This document shows positions 20,377-30,847 of a stretch of 39,158 bases of DNA, piece after piece. Source of the DNA: Fusarium oxysporum f. sp. lycopersici 4287 (Eukaryota; Ascomycota; Sordariomycetes; Hypocreales; Nectriaceae); assembly GCF_000149955.1 (NCBI RefSeq), contig NC_031000.1:2246835-2285992 (forward strand), read 5' to 3'. Made by a program: the position numbers and the translations under genes. The notes under the pieces are model-generated. The model searched no databases. It worked only from the letters and a program-made list of their open reading frames with translations, and had not been told where the DNA came from. Each line of letters starts with the position of its first letter. Positions within the stretch are counted from its first letter, which is position 1.

Positions 20377-20442
20377 GAAAGTGAATCTGGATCCACCTTC
20401 CGTCGTCCGGAAAGTGGGACTGGGCCCACCTTCCGTCACCCG
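20377..20442. repeat. 33-bp tandem repeat, two units
   Basis: Both units start GAAAGTG and contain CCACCTTCCGTC followed by CCG (20377-20409 and 20410-20442). A third, broken unit start follows at 20443. The units differ at about seven positions. Confidence 0.65.
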
Positions 20443-20902
20443 GAACAAATCCCCCCGCACTTTCGGATAGTACAAGGGTTATCCCTCATCAGATGGCGGA
20501 TAGTACGAGTCAGTCAGCTCAATGACAGACAGCTATCGGCCAGGCACTAGTGATATCACAAGATTTGTATGTATTTATATCGCATGCCCATCTATATAGA
20601 CAACTGTAATAGAGCAGTCCGGTGCTTTCTTTGACCCTAATGCCCCCGCTATCCGATGCCCCTTACCCGCTTCATTAGTAACACGATCACGGCGACGTGC
20701 CCCCCGCTTCTATAAGGCGAAGATCTTGGCCTTATCTAGATCCATACACGTTGATTTATTCCCGACACGAGTTCTTCTTTTTTTCTTCTCCTTCTCTTCC
20801 CTTTCGACCTGGATCTCTTCGTCTTTACTTCTCACCGATCCCAACCTCTCGGGCCGACTGGTGGTGCTTGCTTCTTGTACTGCAGCATCATAGCATGTGG
20901 AG

Positions 20903-22433
20903 ATGGGTATCGAAGAACAATTTGTGCTGCTTTCGCTCGGGCTCGCCACCATTGGTGTCCGAATTGGAGTACGATGGTGGCAAGTAGGATCTGGTAGATG
21001 GCAGCTTGACGATTATCTGATGCCGTTCACGGGGGTGAGTTTGTTTTTTGACCAGAATGTGCAGCTACGGACCCACTTATTCGTTGATGGCCCATGTTGG
21101 TTCATCAGCGATGAACCCAAGAGCACCAACACCAAGTGCGTGGTTTTGGGATCTGTCAATATCGCTGCTTTATGCAAATTTGCTGACATGCATTCTGGTT
21201 GCAGATTGTCTTTATTGCACAGACGGTAGCAGCGGATCTAGTCGTCGCCAAATTCCAAGGTCTTACCAATAGTTACATGACGAATGAAGAGCGTGCGAAC
21301 ATCGACATCCACGGTCAAGAACACTACAATCGTGTCTGGGGATCCAAGATTCAGGTCATGGGCTGGTCGTTATATGCCTGTATATTGTGGTCGCTCAAGG
21401 TTTGCGTTACAGCATTCTACGGCCGCCTTACGTATCTGCTACCCAGTTGTCGCAAACTTGTGGTCGTTGTCTGACTCTATCACACAGGTCCGGATTAACT
21501 CACCTTAAGACCCGTGTGAAATTTGCATACATCGTTCTTGGGATTACCTACACGGCTGTCGCCCTCACGATTCTTCTATCATGCCATCCATTTAATCACC
21601 TCTGGCAGGTCACCCCAGATCCGGGAACCCTGTGCCGACCCACAAACTCGCCAGCATACGTGCTGGTGGTGGTTATTCCAAACATCTTGACAGATATCTA
21701 CCTGCTTTCTATTCCACTACCTGTACGTCATGATGACCCAGTTATCAACAACTTGTCTAAAGTGCGATGCAGCTTCTCTGGGGTGTCAATATTAGCTTGC
21801 GACGCAGGCTCACTCTTATGCTTCTGTTCAGCGGTGCTCTCTTCATTATGATGGCTGGCACGATTCGAGCTGTGACGATTCTCACTGTAAGCATAGGTCA
21901 CCTTGTCCACCGATAAGGTCTTGCCACTTACTAACCAACGTCTCTTGCTTTAGTCGGGACCCAATGGAGCAGTCTCGGGAAGCGCTTGGGCGTGTCGCGA
22001 AACATTTGTCGCGATTGTCGTCACAAACCTACCGATCATCCAGCCTCTACTACGAAAGGGCGCAAGCATGATCGGTCTGAGTGTACTCTTCAGCCAGGGA
22101 ACCAGATCAGTCTCCGAGAGCCACCAGCTCAGAAGTAGCGAGATGGGCGGAAGTTACTTCGGTACTAGTCGACGACGAAGGCCGAGTAGCCGCTCACTCT
22201 CTACTGTCCCCCATACAACGGCTTGGGGCAGCGACGAGCATATTCTGCCTGAAGATAGTGACGGCAAGCCATTACGCAGAGAAGGCAACGACGGCATCAT
22301 TATCGCACAAGAGATCAGCGTGCAGTCAGAAGTTGCGCCCGATGTTGAAGCTCGCGATGCTTCAAGGGATCCGGCAGCTAATGACTGGGGCTACAAGACA
22401 GCAGTAGCAAGAACTCCGTCACAGAAACGCTGA
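20903..22433 (+). CDS. Rhodopsin-domain fungal integral membrane protein
   Basis: This is a seven-helix plasma-membrane protein of the large fungal Rhodopsin-domain/PTH11-like group. Its ligand is unknown; relatives are thought to sense surfaces or small molecules. Exons: 20903-21034, 21205-21431, 21488-21722, 21773-21886 and 21954-22433. Joined they give 1,188 nt, 395 codons plus TGA, with all introns GT-AG. Family segments in order are RWQLDDYLM (end of TM1), MTNEERANI, GSKIQVMGWSLY, LTILLSCHPFNHLWQ, PDPGTLCRP, ILTDIYLLSIPLP, LMLLFSGALFIMMAGTIR and the AWACRETFVAIVVTNLP helix with PLLRKG. The C-terminal 120 residues are a hydrophilic Ser/Arg-rich cytosolic tail. ATG 20903 was chosen because it opens the family frame; ATG 20895 is out of frame. 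Intron 1 (170 nt) is longer than the others and might hide a short exon. No lesions are seen. Confidence 0.85.
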
Positions 22434-22958
22434 ATGTTATCATCGATGGCTGTCTGATTACTTTATCTGATGTAATTTAGACGATCTAGGCCTCATTACA
22501 TCTCTTTAATGCTTAATTAATTACTTAAATTAAAGTTAACATTTTTCCTTTTTTAATTATAGTAATAGTATATTTTAATATTAACTTAAATAAAGAATTA
22601 AAAGCAAAGGCGGAATCACAAAAAGCCAGACAGAAGATGCAGAGCAACGAAACCACCGTATCATCCACAACCCCTCTTTCGCCACCACCCCTCTTTCGCC
22701 AGGCAAAATAAAAAAAAGCTCCACCAAAACTCATCAACTTCACTTACACGAAAGTCAGCCTAAATATATAGCTACTGAAAAGAAACTACCTCTTTTGATT
22801 ATAAAAATGATTGGGTATGATGATTTTGACCTTGTAAGGCTGTGCGGGGTACGAGATTCATGCATGCTGTGCTATGGAAATGTCGTTAGTTTGATCACCA
22901 AATTCCTCACCGCTCTTTGCCTTGTTTTTTGGTCTTTGTCTTTGACAACGACAAAAAA
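22434..22958. other. AT-rich intergenic region
   Basis: No gene. The first 170 bp after the Rhodopsin-domain gene are very AT-rich (for example TTAATTAATTACTTAAATTAA) and probably act as its terminator region. A 17-bp direct repeat with the core CCCCTCTTTCGCCA occurs twice at 22671-22701. The right part leads into the pogo transposase; I did not find its terminal inverted repeat. Confidence 0.4.
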
Positions 22959-24323
22959 ATGCCTAGGTCAAGACTTCGATGGAAATACACAGAGGACGAC
23001 ATGGCAGAGGCTATATTGGATGTTACTGACAATGGCTTTTCACCCCCTCAAGCCGCTCATAGACGGGGAGTGCCCCGAAGGACTTTAATCGACAGACACG
23101 GCCGCGGGGCCGTGAAAGAGCAGATCCACCCTCATCGACGGTTGTCCAAGAGACAAGAGGATAGGCTGGCTTTCTGGATTCTCCGTCAGGAGACTTTGGG
23201 CTATGCTCCGTCCCATAGTCAAATCCGCGCTTGCGTCATGGGCTTGTTGAGGCAGCAGAGCGAACATCCCGACTTGGGACGTAACTGGGTGAACAAGTTT
23301 ATCAATCGCCGCGCAGACCTAAAGACCAAGATGGGTAGACCTCAAGAAGCCAAAAGGTTCGACTCTTTTACCCCTAAAGCGGTTCATTGGTACTTTGATA
23401 TCAGGGAGGGCCAATATGGTTGGATCAAGCCTGAAAACACCGTCAACGTTGATGAGGGGGGTATTATGACTGGTTTCGGCAAGCATTCACCTCTGTTACC
23501 TGTCAGTGCTTGAGTTTTGGCCGACTAACCCTCTGGGTTCAGGTCTAGATAGCCTGGTCGTTGGAAGCACGGACCCGAAGCGCAAGGCGTTTCTCAAGGG
23601 ACCACAAACTCGGAATTGGACTTCATTCATCGAAGCTATCACTGCTGACGGCCGCGCTTTGACTCCTGGCATAATATTCAAGGGGAAACAACTCCAGAAA
23701 CAGTGGTTTCTTGATGAGTTCAAGCAGATAGCAGACTGGTATTATATAACATCGCCCAACGGGTGGACTGATGACCACATAGGCATTGAATGGCTTGAAA
23801 GAGTCTATCTGCCCCAGACTACGCCTGCCGACGAATCTGATGCGAGACTGATCATTTTAGATGGTCATGGAAGCCATGCAACAGTATGTCCTCCATTTCC
23901 CCCATCTCACGATCAGTGCTGAGTGGTGGAAGGATGAATGGATGGCCACGTGCTTTTTGAACAACGTTTATTGCTGCTATCTACCAGCACACTATGCACA
24001 GACACAACCTGTGCTCCTCTCGGAGGGCTTTCAACGCGTTAAAGGCTGCATATCGACGAGAGCTGGAAAGGTTCGCCTCGTTGACCGATTCCGCTCCGAT
24101 GGACAAGGCCAATTTCATCAGGGCCTACGCCAAGGCTCGCCGAGTTGGAATGACTAAGAAGAACATACTGTCAGGCTGGAGGGTCACTGTCAACTGGCCG
24201 ATTTCGCGTTCCAAAGCGCTGCGGCACCCAGAAATCCAACAAGATAGGCCAAATGGCAGCCCAAGGGCAACTCCCGAGCAGTGCTGGATAGCCACGCGTG
24301 TTGTTTCATACTGTTTCATATGA
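22959..24323 (+). pseudogene. Fot1/pogo-type transposase, degenerate
   Basis: A transposase of the pogo branch of Tc1/mariner, which moves DNA by cut-and-paste into TA sites. ATG 22959 opens the psq-type helix-turn-helix (KYTEDDMAEAILDVTDNGFS, RRGVPRRTL). A CENP-B-type second domain (LGRNWVNKFINRRADLKTK) comes next, then the DDE core: first Asp in VNVDEGGIM (about 23455), second in LIILDGHGSHAT (about 23860-23883). Two introns fit the family frame: 23479-23542 with a GC donor, and 23884-23932 (GTATGT...AAG). Exon 3 reads FLNNVYCCYLPAH, but the expected QPLD motif with the third Asp is garbled (QPVLLSEGF), and the frame changes near 24010 before LKAAYRRELERF and GMTKKNILSGWR. The element is therefore probably inactive. 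Confidence 0.82.
23479..23542 (+). other. GC-AG intron in pogo transposase
   Basis: The donor reads GCAAGC rather than GTAAGT, with an ACTAAC branch site at 23524-23529 and a TTCAG acceptor. Splicing joins GFG to LDSLVVGS exactly as in intronless relatives. Without it the frame stops at 23511-23513. Confidence 0.65.
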
Positions 24324-24741
24324 AACTGAAACAGTCCCTGGACCCGGATTCGTATGAAACAGTAACTCCCCTAGTTTCATATGTTTCAGTCGGTTTCATA
24401 TGTTTCATATACGCCCGATGAGTCCCAAATATCTTAGTACTTAACCAAGAAAATTTCGCAAACCAAATGCCTTCAACGCAGCTAGAAACTTGCTAATAGT
24501 AAATATGTGTCGCATATCACCACTAGGTTCGTGCGACTGGATATAAAACGCGGCCCGTACTTTAAAGTCCTGTCTCCGGTTTCACATCCGGCTTGTCGCA
24601 TCAAGGACTCCAATCCTAACGACATGAGCTTAAATAGCTATGCCCGAACACATGGCTGTTCAATCTCATTTGTTCTTTTGTTAATTCTTATCAGTTGACT
24701 GGTGCCATCACTGATCCCTGTGGAATTAATTGTCCGACAAC
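24279..24741. other. Possible hAT 5' end with GTTTCAT repeat cluster
   Basis: The pogo similarity fades at about 24274. CAGTGCTGG at 24279 resembles the CAGTG-type start of hAT elements. From 24302 to 24412 the heptamer GTTTCAT or its complement ATGAAAC recurs about seven times, including a perfect palindrome GTTTCATATGAAAC. Subterminal repeats of this sort bind hAT transposases. A hAT-like coding frame starts at 24742, so the region fits a hAT left end and leader. Confidence 0.4.
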
Positions 24742-25467
24742 ATGTCATCAGCTTCGCCCGCTCCCTTGTTATCGGAGCCTTCTGATGAGCTCTTGGGGTC
24801 TGCTTCTCCTGGTTCTCCCGTTCCTGCGAAGCACACATTGGATCACTCTCTCTCTGATCGGGCTGGCAAGCGCACCAAAGGCCGTACGAACAAAAGCACT
24901 TGGAACGAGGCGCGTGGCCCTTATGAAGAGAGAGGGGAGAAAGCTCGCGATACCTCATACCACGAAATTTGGTACTGCAAGCACTGCGACTCCACGAAAA
25001 AGCCTAATTCGATAACGACGAACCTGAGTCGAGCCCGCAAGCACCTGCGGGACTTTCATGGCATCCGGGTGATAGAGCATGTGGAAAGGTCGGATCTGAA
25101 GAAGCAGCAACATGGCACCATTACGGACTTGTTCGGAAGGCAGGAGGAACGTCAAGCCAGTCGAGACCTTACTGAGGAAAAATATTTGGCAAACGCTATT
25201 AATATTCCTGCATTCGAGGAAGCACTTGCCAGGCTTCTTGCGGTTCGCAATATCGCCCACACATTCATCGAGTACCCCGAGTTTCATGCTGTTATACTCT
25301 CCTGCAACTATATGGCCCGGGACGTCCTCCTACGCAGCCGCAGAGCGGTGCCGAAGCTTCTTAAAAAGACTTTCGCTCAACACAAACAAGGGCTCGTCAA
25401 GAAGCTTCATAATTCTCTCTCATCTATGGTCCACTTCACCATTGACATGTGGACCTCATCGGAACAG
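24742..25467 (+). pseudogene. hAT-type transposase, N-terminal part, cut by Copia-C
   Basis: The frame from ATG 24742 codes for a Ser/Pro-rich start, a basic nuclear-type stretch (RAGKRTKGRTNK), a BED-type zinc finger (YHEIWYCKHCDS ... ARKHLRDFHG; C-x2-C and H-x(3-5)-H, about 24955-25065) and the start of the RNase-H-like catalytic domain, VHFTIDMWTSS, whose Asp is the first catalytic residue. The Copia-C LTR begins at 25468, three codons later, so about two thirds of a usual 600-800-residue hAT transposase are missing. The sequence after the 3' LTR (32838 on) does not continue it. Confidence 0.75.
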
Positions 25468-25666
25468 TGTTGGAAAATCCGGGGATCCCCCTTCCCTTCA
25501 GGATTCAGACTAACAGTCTGAAAGTCCTAGATTTAAAGTTTAAAGTCCTAGATGAAATCATTTAGAGATATAAACCTGAGAAAAACTCTCATCTCACTAA
25601 TGAAAAAACCAAGTTTCATAAAATATATATATTTTCACCTAGCACTACTGCGCAATATAAACAACA
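25468..25666 (+). repeat. 5' LTR of Copia-C (199 bp)
   Basis: TGTTGGAAAATCC ... AAACAACA with TGTTG-type/CAACA inverted ends. It contains the hairpin TTCAGACT-AAC-AGTCTGAA (25504-25522) and a 12-bp direct repeat AAAGTCCTAGAT. It differs from the 3' LTR by about 15 substitutions and a few indels. Confidence 0.9.
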
Positions 25667-25680
25667 GGTTATGAGCCCGG
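25667..25680 (+). other. Primer-binding site of Copia-C (initiator tRNA-Met anticodon arm)
   Basis: GGTTATGAGCCCGG follows the LTR directly. It is complementary to the anticodon stem-loop of initiator tRNA-Met, as in Drosophila copia (GGTTATGGGCCCAG there). Copia-A carries the same site offset by one base. Confidence 0.72.
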
Positions 25681-25734
25681 GTTAGCAAACACCGGGTTTC
25701 TCTTCTGAATCAAAGAACCAAACTTCAACTCAAG

Positions 25735-28374
25735 ATGACGTCACGACGAGCCCCACGTTCCACCATGCGAACCCGCAACACAATCAGAGTATCGCCTGCA
25801 TCCGAATCGTCGCGACCTGGTGCTTCAGGTCAAGACCACACACCATCCTCAATGTATGACAGTACCACGGTCATCTCTGAAAAGAATACTCTTTTCCTTC
25901 CGCAAGAGCTCAAGCTAGGCGGACCCTCCAATTGGGAGCAATATTGCCCAGCTCAGAAGGCCATTCTTCGAATCAATGGTCTCGAAGATGCTGTCTTTGG
26001 TGATTACCCTCCCGAGGAACAGCAGACTATGGATCAAAAGATCAGGGCGGCAAAAGCTGCCGTCTCCATCCGAGGTAACTGCACTGGAGAAGCACTTAGT
26101 CAACTAGTCGGGATTGAGAATCCCCAGGAGATGTTCAACCTTCTCCAGGCCTATTGTATTGGCACGGGCCCAGTTCTTCTGCAGACAACACTTTACCAGT
26201 TCATCCGGATCAAAACAAGCTCTTACGAGACAATTCCACAATTTAATGTCGACTTTGAACGACTCGTCAAACTTCTCCTCGAGCAGAAAGAACCAATCTC
26301 AGATACCCTCAAAAAGGTTGTTTATCTGACTGCCTGCGAGAACGAGTACCCTGACTGGACTGCCAGACAGCGCGCTCTCCTACGCTCGGAGCATCCGCCA
26401 ACACTACGATCAATGCAGCAAGATCTCATTGATGAAAACAGGTCATCAGATGATGATGACAGTCATGGTACTGCCTCCACGTACTGGGCTCACAGTAAAA
26501 AGACTGGAAGGAAGGGCCCGGCCGCAAGAAAGCAAGAGGCAAGTGGCCGGAGGAGAGGATCTTCAAAGAACCAGCGAGCCGCGAACAAGTCTAGCCAGGA
26601 AACCAATCATCGAGTCGGCAAGAACAAGGAACATACCTGCACGAACTGCAAGAAGAGAGGACATCATGAAAATGATTGTTGGTTCGCCCATAAGGATAAG
26701 CGACCCGACTGGGCAGTCCGTCTCGCCAAGGAACTCATGGAGCATGATCTTCAACGCGACAGCACCAAGAATCTCCATATCAAGGAATCAAATCACATGA
26801 CAGTTGAGCGATCTTTTCTGATTCTTGAAGACAGCGTCTCAGACGAGCTACCTATGGACAATACAGAGACGTGTAAAGTCTCCCTTGATAACATCTCTTC
26901 AACCGCAGAATGGCTGTTCGACACAGGTTCATCAGTCCACATCTGCAACGACCAAAGCCTATTCACAGAACTGCAGCCTGCAACCCGAACGGTCCTCGTT
27001 ACGGGCGGTGGGAAGGTGTACCCATTCGGTAAGGGGACAGTCAAAATTTGCTTCATAAACAAATGGGGTGAGCAGGTCACAATTAACCTCAAAGACACGC
27101 TGTTCATCCCTGAGTTTCCGGTAAATGTCATGTCAGGACTCAGGCTATACAAGAACGGCGGCTGGATAGACGGGAACGACATGTACGACCCAACAGGAGA
27201 TGTCTTTGGTCTCCTCCGCATAGGAAGGGACGGTCTGTACGTGAACACTGAGGTCGGAAAGACTACTGTTTCAAACCAGGCCGTCTCGGAACTCCAGCCA
27301 GAACCATGCAATCATCACACTGCTTCATCAAACCAATGCCTGAATGTCGACCTTTGGCACCGAAGACTCGGCCATGTTAACGCATATCAGGTGTCACAGA
27401 CTGCCAAAATGACCAGAGGAATGTACTGTGACGGCCACCACGACCATCAGCCTTTCAATTACTGCCTCGCCTGCGACATCGCAAAGGCCCTACGATGGAC
27501 TCCGCGAAATAAACGGAAACGAGCCTCCAGGGCCGGGTTCATTCATGTTGACACCTTCAAAGTCAATCCACCGGGCATTAGAGGCGAACGATGGGGAATG
27601 ATTGCCACAGATGACAGGCATAGAATGAGATGGGCCTACACGTTCACGAGGAAGGGGATGGCTTCGGAACTTCTAGGCCAGCTCATCTCCAAGATACGAA
27701 CTCAGTATGGCATCCGAGTGTACGCAATCCAAATGGATGGCGGCTCTGAGCTCTATGGTGCGTCTCTCAAAAACCTCGAGTACACTCACGGCGTCAAGAT
27801 CATCAAGACGACACCATATACTCCTGAATTTAACGGAGTTGCTGAGCGCTCTAACCGCATCATCTTTGACAAAGTCAGAGCAACCATGGAATCGGAAAGA
27901 ATCCCGATAGAGCTCTGGCCATTGGTCCTGGAAGATATGGTGCGCAAGACAAACGTGACAGCCACCAGGGCAATTGATGGCCTCACTCCCATGGAAAGCT
28001 TTCTCAACGAGGCCTTCCCCGGACAAGACAACAAGCCGGATCTGTCCGGAGAACGAATCTGCGGCTCACAAGTCACGATACACATACCGCAGGAACGAAG
28101 ATTGAGATCACACAAGTTTGGCCCAAGAGGAGAGGCTGGAATCTACCTATGCATGGAAGGTTCACAGATCTACACCTGCTGGGTGCCCTCTCGCAGGAAG
28201 GGACATCAGATCGTCCGTTCTGCAAATGTACAATTCTACGAAAAGGTTGGGGAGACAGAACTCCTGACCGAAACTGAGCATGATGTTGAGCCGGAAATCC
28301 GCAAGAACGGAGCTCCCATCTCAAGCCGGCCACAGTCCGTCACGGAGCAGACAAAGACTCCAAGGCCACAAAGG
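25735..28374 (+). CDS. Copia-C gag-pol, 5' part up to gap
   Basis: ATG 25735 opens a single gag-pol frame without stops. The capsid is related to the UBN2/copia gag fold. The nucleocapsid zinc knuckle is CTNCKKRGHHENDC (26638-26679), and a basic region precedes it (26510-26600). Protease site: LFDTGSSVHICND (about 26916-26955). Integrase zinc motif: WHRRLGHV ... CLACDIAK (27355-27490). Integrase catalytic residues: D in HVDTFK (about 27550), D in QMDGGSE (about 27733) and E in NGVAERSN (about 27840). The frame runs into gap 3 in the linker after integrase. 880 codons are present. Gag and pol are one frame, as in copia. It probably continues directly at 30848, because the sequence right of the gap starts again inside gag. 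Confidence 0.9.
26002..28374 (+). repeat. First copy of 2,373-bp identical direct repeat
   Basis: Identical to 28475-30847 at a constant offset of 2,473 bp. It ends exactly at the N run, where the other copy begins. Confidence 0.95.
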
Positions 28375-28474
28375 NNNNNNNNNNNNNNNNNNNNNNNNNN
28401 NNNNNNNNNNNNNNNNNNNNNNNNNNNNNNNNNNNNNNNNNNNNNNNNNNNNNNNNNNNNNNNNNNNNNNNNNN
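28375..28474. other. Assembly gap 3 (100 N)
   Basis: Exactly 100 N, inside Copia-C, between two identical copies of the same 2.4 kb. This is the pattern left when two contig ends overlap but were not merged. Confidence 0.97.
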
Positions 28475-30847
28475 GATTACCCTCCCGAGGAACAGCAGAC
28501 TATGGATCAAAAGATCAGGGCGGCAAAAGCTGCCGTCTCCATCCGAGGTAACTGCACTGGAGAAGCACTTAGTCAACTAGTCGGGATTGAGAATCCCCAG
28601 GAGATGTTCAACCTTCTCCAGGCCTATTGTATTGGCACGGGCCCAGTTCTTCTGCAGACAACACTTTACCAGTTCATCCGGATCAAAACAAGCTCTTACG
28701 AGACAATTCCACAATTTAATGTCGACTTTGAACGACTCGTCAAACTTCTCCTCGAGCAGAAAGAACCAATCTCAGATACCCTCAAAAAGGTTGTTTATCT
28801 GACTGCCTGCGAGAACGAGTACCCTGACTGGACTGCCAGACAGCGCGCTCTCCTACGCTCGGAGCATCCGCCAACACTACGATCAATGCAGCAAGATCTC
28901 ATTGATGAAAACAGGTCATCAGATGATGATGACAGTCATGGTACTGCCTCCACGTACTGGGCTCACAGTAAAAAGACTGGAAGGAAGGGCCCGGCCGCAA
29001 GAAAGCAAGAGGCAAGTGGCCGGAGGAGAGGATCTTCAAAGAACCAGCGAGCCGCGAACAAGTCTAGCCAGGAAACCAATCATCGAGTCGGCAAGAACAA
29101 GGAACATACCTGCACGAACTGCAAGAAGAGAGGACATCATGAAAATGATTGTTGGTTCGCCCATAAGGATAAGCGACCCGACTGGGCAGTCCGTCTCGCC
29201 AAGGAACTCATGGAGCATGATCTTCAACGCGACAGCACCAAGAATCTCCATATCAAGGAATCAAATCACATGACAGTTGAGCGATCTTTTCTGATTCTTG
29301 AAGACAGCGTCTCAGACGAGCTACCTATGGACAATACAGAGACGTGTAAAGTCTCCCTTGATAACATCTCTTCAACCGCAGAATGGCTGTTCGACACAGG
29401 TTCATCAGTCCACATCTGCAACGACCAAAGCCTATTCACAGAACTGCAGCCTGCAACCCGAACGGTCCTCGTTACGGGCGGTGGGAAGGTGTACCCATTC
29501 GGTAAGGGGACAGTCAAAATTTGCTTCATAAACAAATGGGGTGAGCAGGTCACAATTAACCTCAAAGACACGCTGTTCATCCCTGAGTTTCCGGTAAATG
29601 TCATGTCAGGACTCAGGCTATACAAGAACGGCGGCTGGATAGACGGGAACGACATGTACGACCCAACAGGAGATGTCTTTGGTCTCCTCCGCATAGGAAG
29701 GGACGGTCTGTACGTGAACACTGAGGTCGGAAAGACTACTGTTTCAAACCAGGCCGTCTCGGAACTCCAGCCAGAACCATGCAATCATCACACTGCTTCA
29801 TCAAACCAATGCCTGAATGTCGACCTTTGGCACCGAAGACTCGGCCATGTTAACGCATATCAGGTGTCACAGACTGCCAAAATGACCAGAGGAATGTACT
29901 GTGACGGCCACCACGACCATCAGCCTTTCAATTACTGCCTCGCCTGCGACATCGCAAAGGCCCTACGATGGACTCCGCGAAATAAACGGAAACGAGCCTC
30001 CAGGGCCGGGTTCATTCATGTTGACACCTTCAAAGTCAATCCACCGGGCATTAGAGGCGAACGATGGGGAATGATTGCCACAGATGACAGGCATAGAATG
30101 AGATGGGCCTACACGTTCACGAGGAAGGGGATGGCTTCGGAACTTCTAGGCCAGCTCATCTCCAAGATACGAACTCAGTATGGCATCCGAGTGTACGCAA
30201 TCCAAATGGATGGCGGCTCTGAGCTCTATGGTGCGTCTCTCAAAAACCTCGAGTACACTCACGGCGTCAAGATCATCAAGACGACACCATATACTCCTGA
30301 ATTTAACGGAGTTGCTGAGCGCTCTAACCGCATCATCTTTGACAAAGTCAGAGCAACCATGGAATCGGAAAGAATCCCGATAGAGCTCTGGCCATTGGTC
30401 CTGGAAGATATGGTGCGCAAGACAAACGTGACAGCCACCAGGGCAATTGATGGCCTCACTCCCATGGAAAGCTTTCTCAACGAGGCCTTCCCCGGACAAG
30501 ACAACAAGCCGGATCTGTCCGGAGAACGAATCTGCGGCTCACAAGTCACGATACACATACCGCAGGAACGAAGATTGAGATCACACAAGTTTGGCCCAAG
30601 AGGAGAGGCTGGAATCTACCTATGCATGGAAGGTTCACAGATCTACACCTGCTGGGTGCCCTCTCGCAGGAAGGGACATCAGATCGTCCGTTCTGCAAAT
30701 GTACAATTCTACGAAAAGGTTGGGGAGACAGAACTCCTGACCGAAACTGAGCATGATGTTGAGCCGGAAATCCGCAAGAACGGAGCTCCCATCTCAAGCC
30801 GGCCACAGTCCGTCACGGAGCAGACAAAGACTCCAAGGCCACAAAGG
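28475..30847 (+). repeat. Second copy of 2,373-bp identical direct repeat
   Basis: Identical to 26002-28374. The right-hand copy continues without interruption into RT, while the left-hand copy is joined to the 5' LTR. Confidence 0.95.

Larger units (their letters stand above)
20134..20902. other. Intergenic region with small repeats and a probable promoter
   Basis: No gene is seen. It contains two tandem copies of GAAGATGATATGGTC (about 20160-20190), a pair of 16-bp inverted arms at 20260-20275 and 20333-20348, a 33-bp tandem repeat at 20377-20442, and a pyrimidine-rich tract at 20774-20815 that would suit the promoter of the gene starting at 20903. Confidence 0.5.

Noticed and set aside
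20281..20550. Open frames across the 33-bp tandem repeat
   Set aside because: They are open only because the repeat length is a multiple of three; no other coding sign.
22525..22743. 72-codon minus-strand frame in the AT-rich region
   Set aside because: Low complexity, AT-driven; the hydrophobic look comes from base composition.
24302..24412. GTTTCAT repeats as a CRISPR array
   Set aside because: The units are too short, occur in both orientations, have irregular spacing and lie in a eukaryotic genome next to a hAT frame.
26002..30847. Two independent Copia-C insertions in tandem
   Set aside because: There is no LTR between the copies, identity is complete, and the boundary coincides with the 100-N gap; unmerged contigs explain it better.
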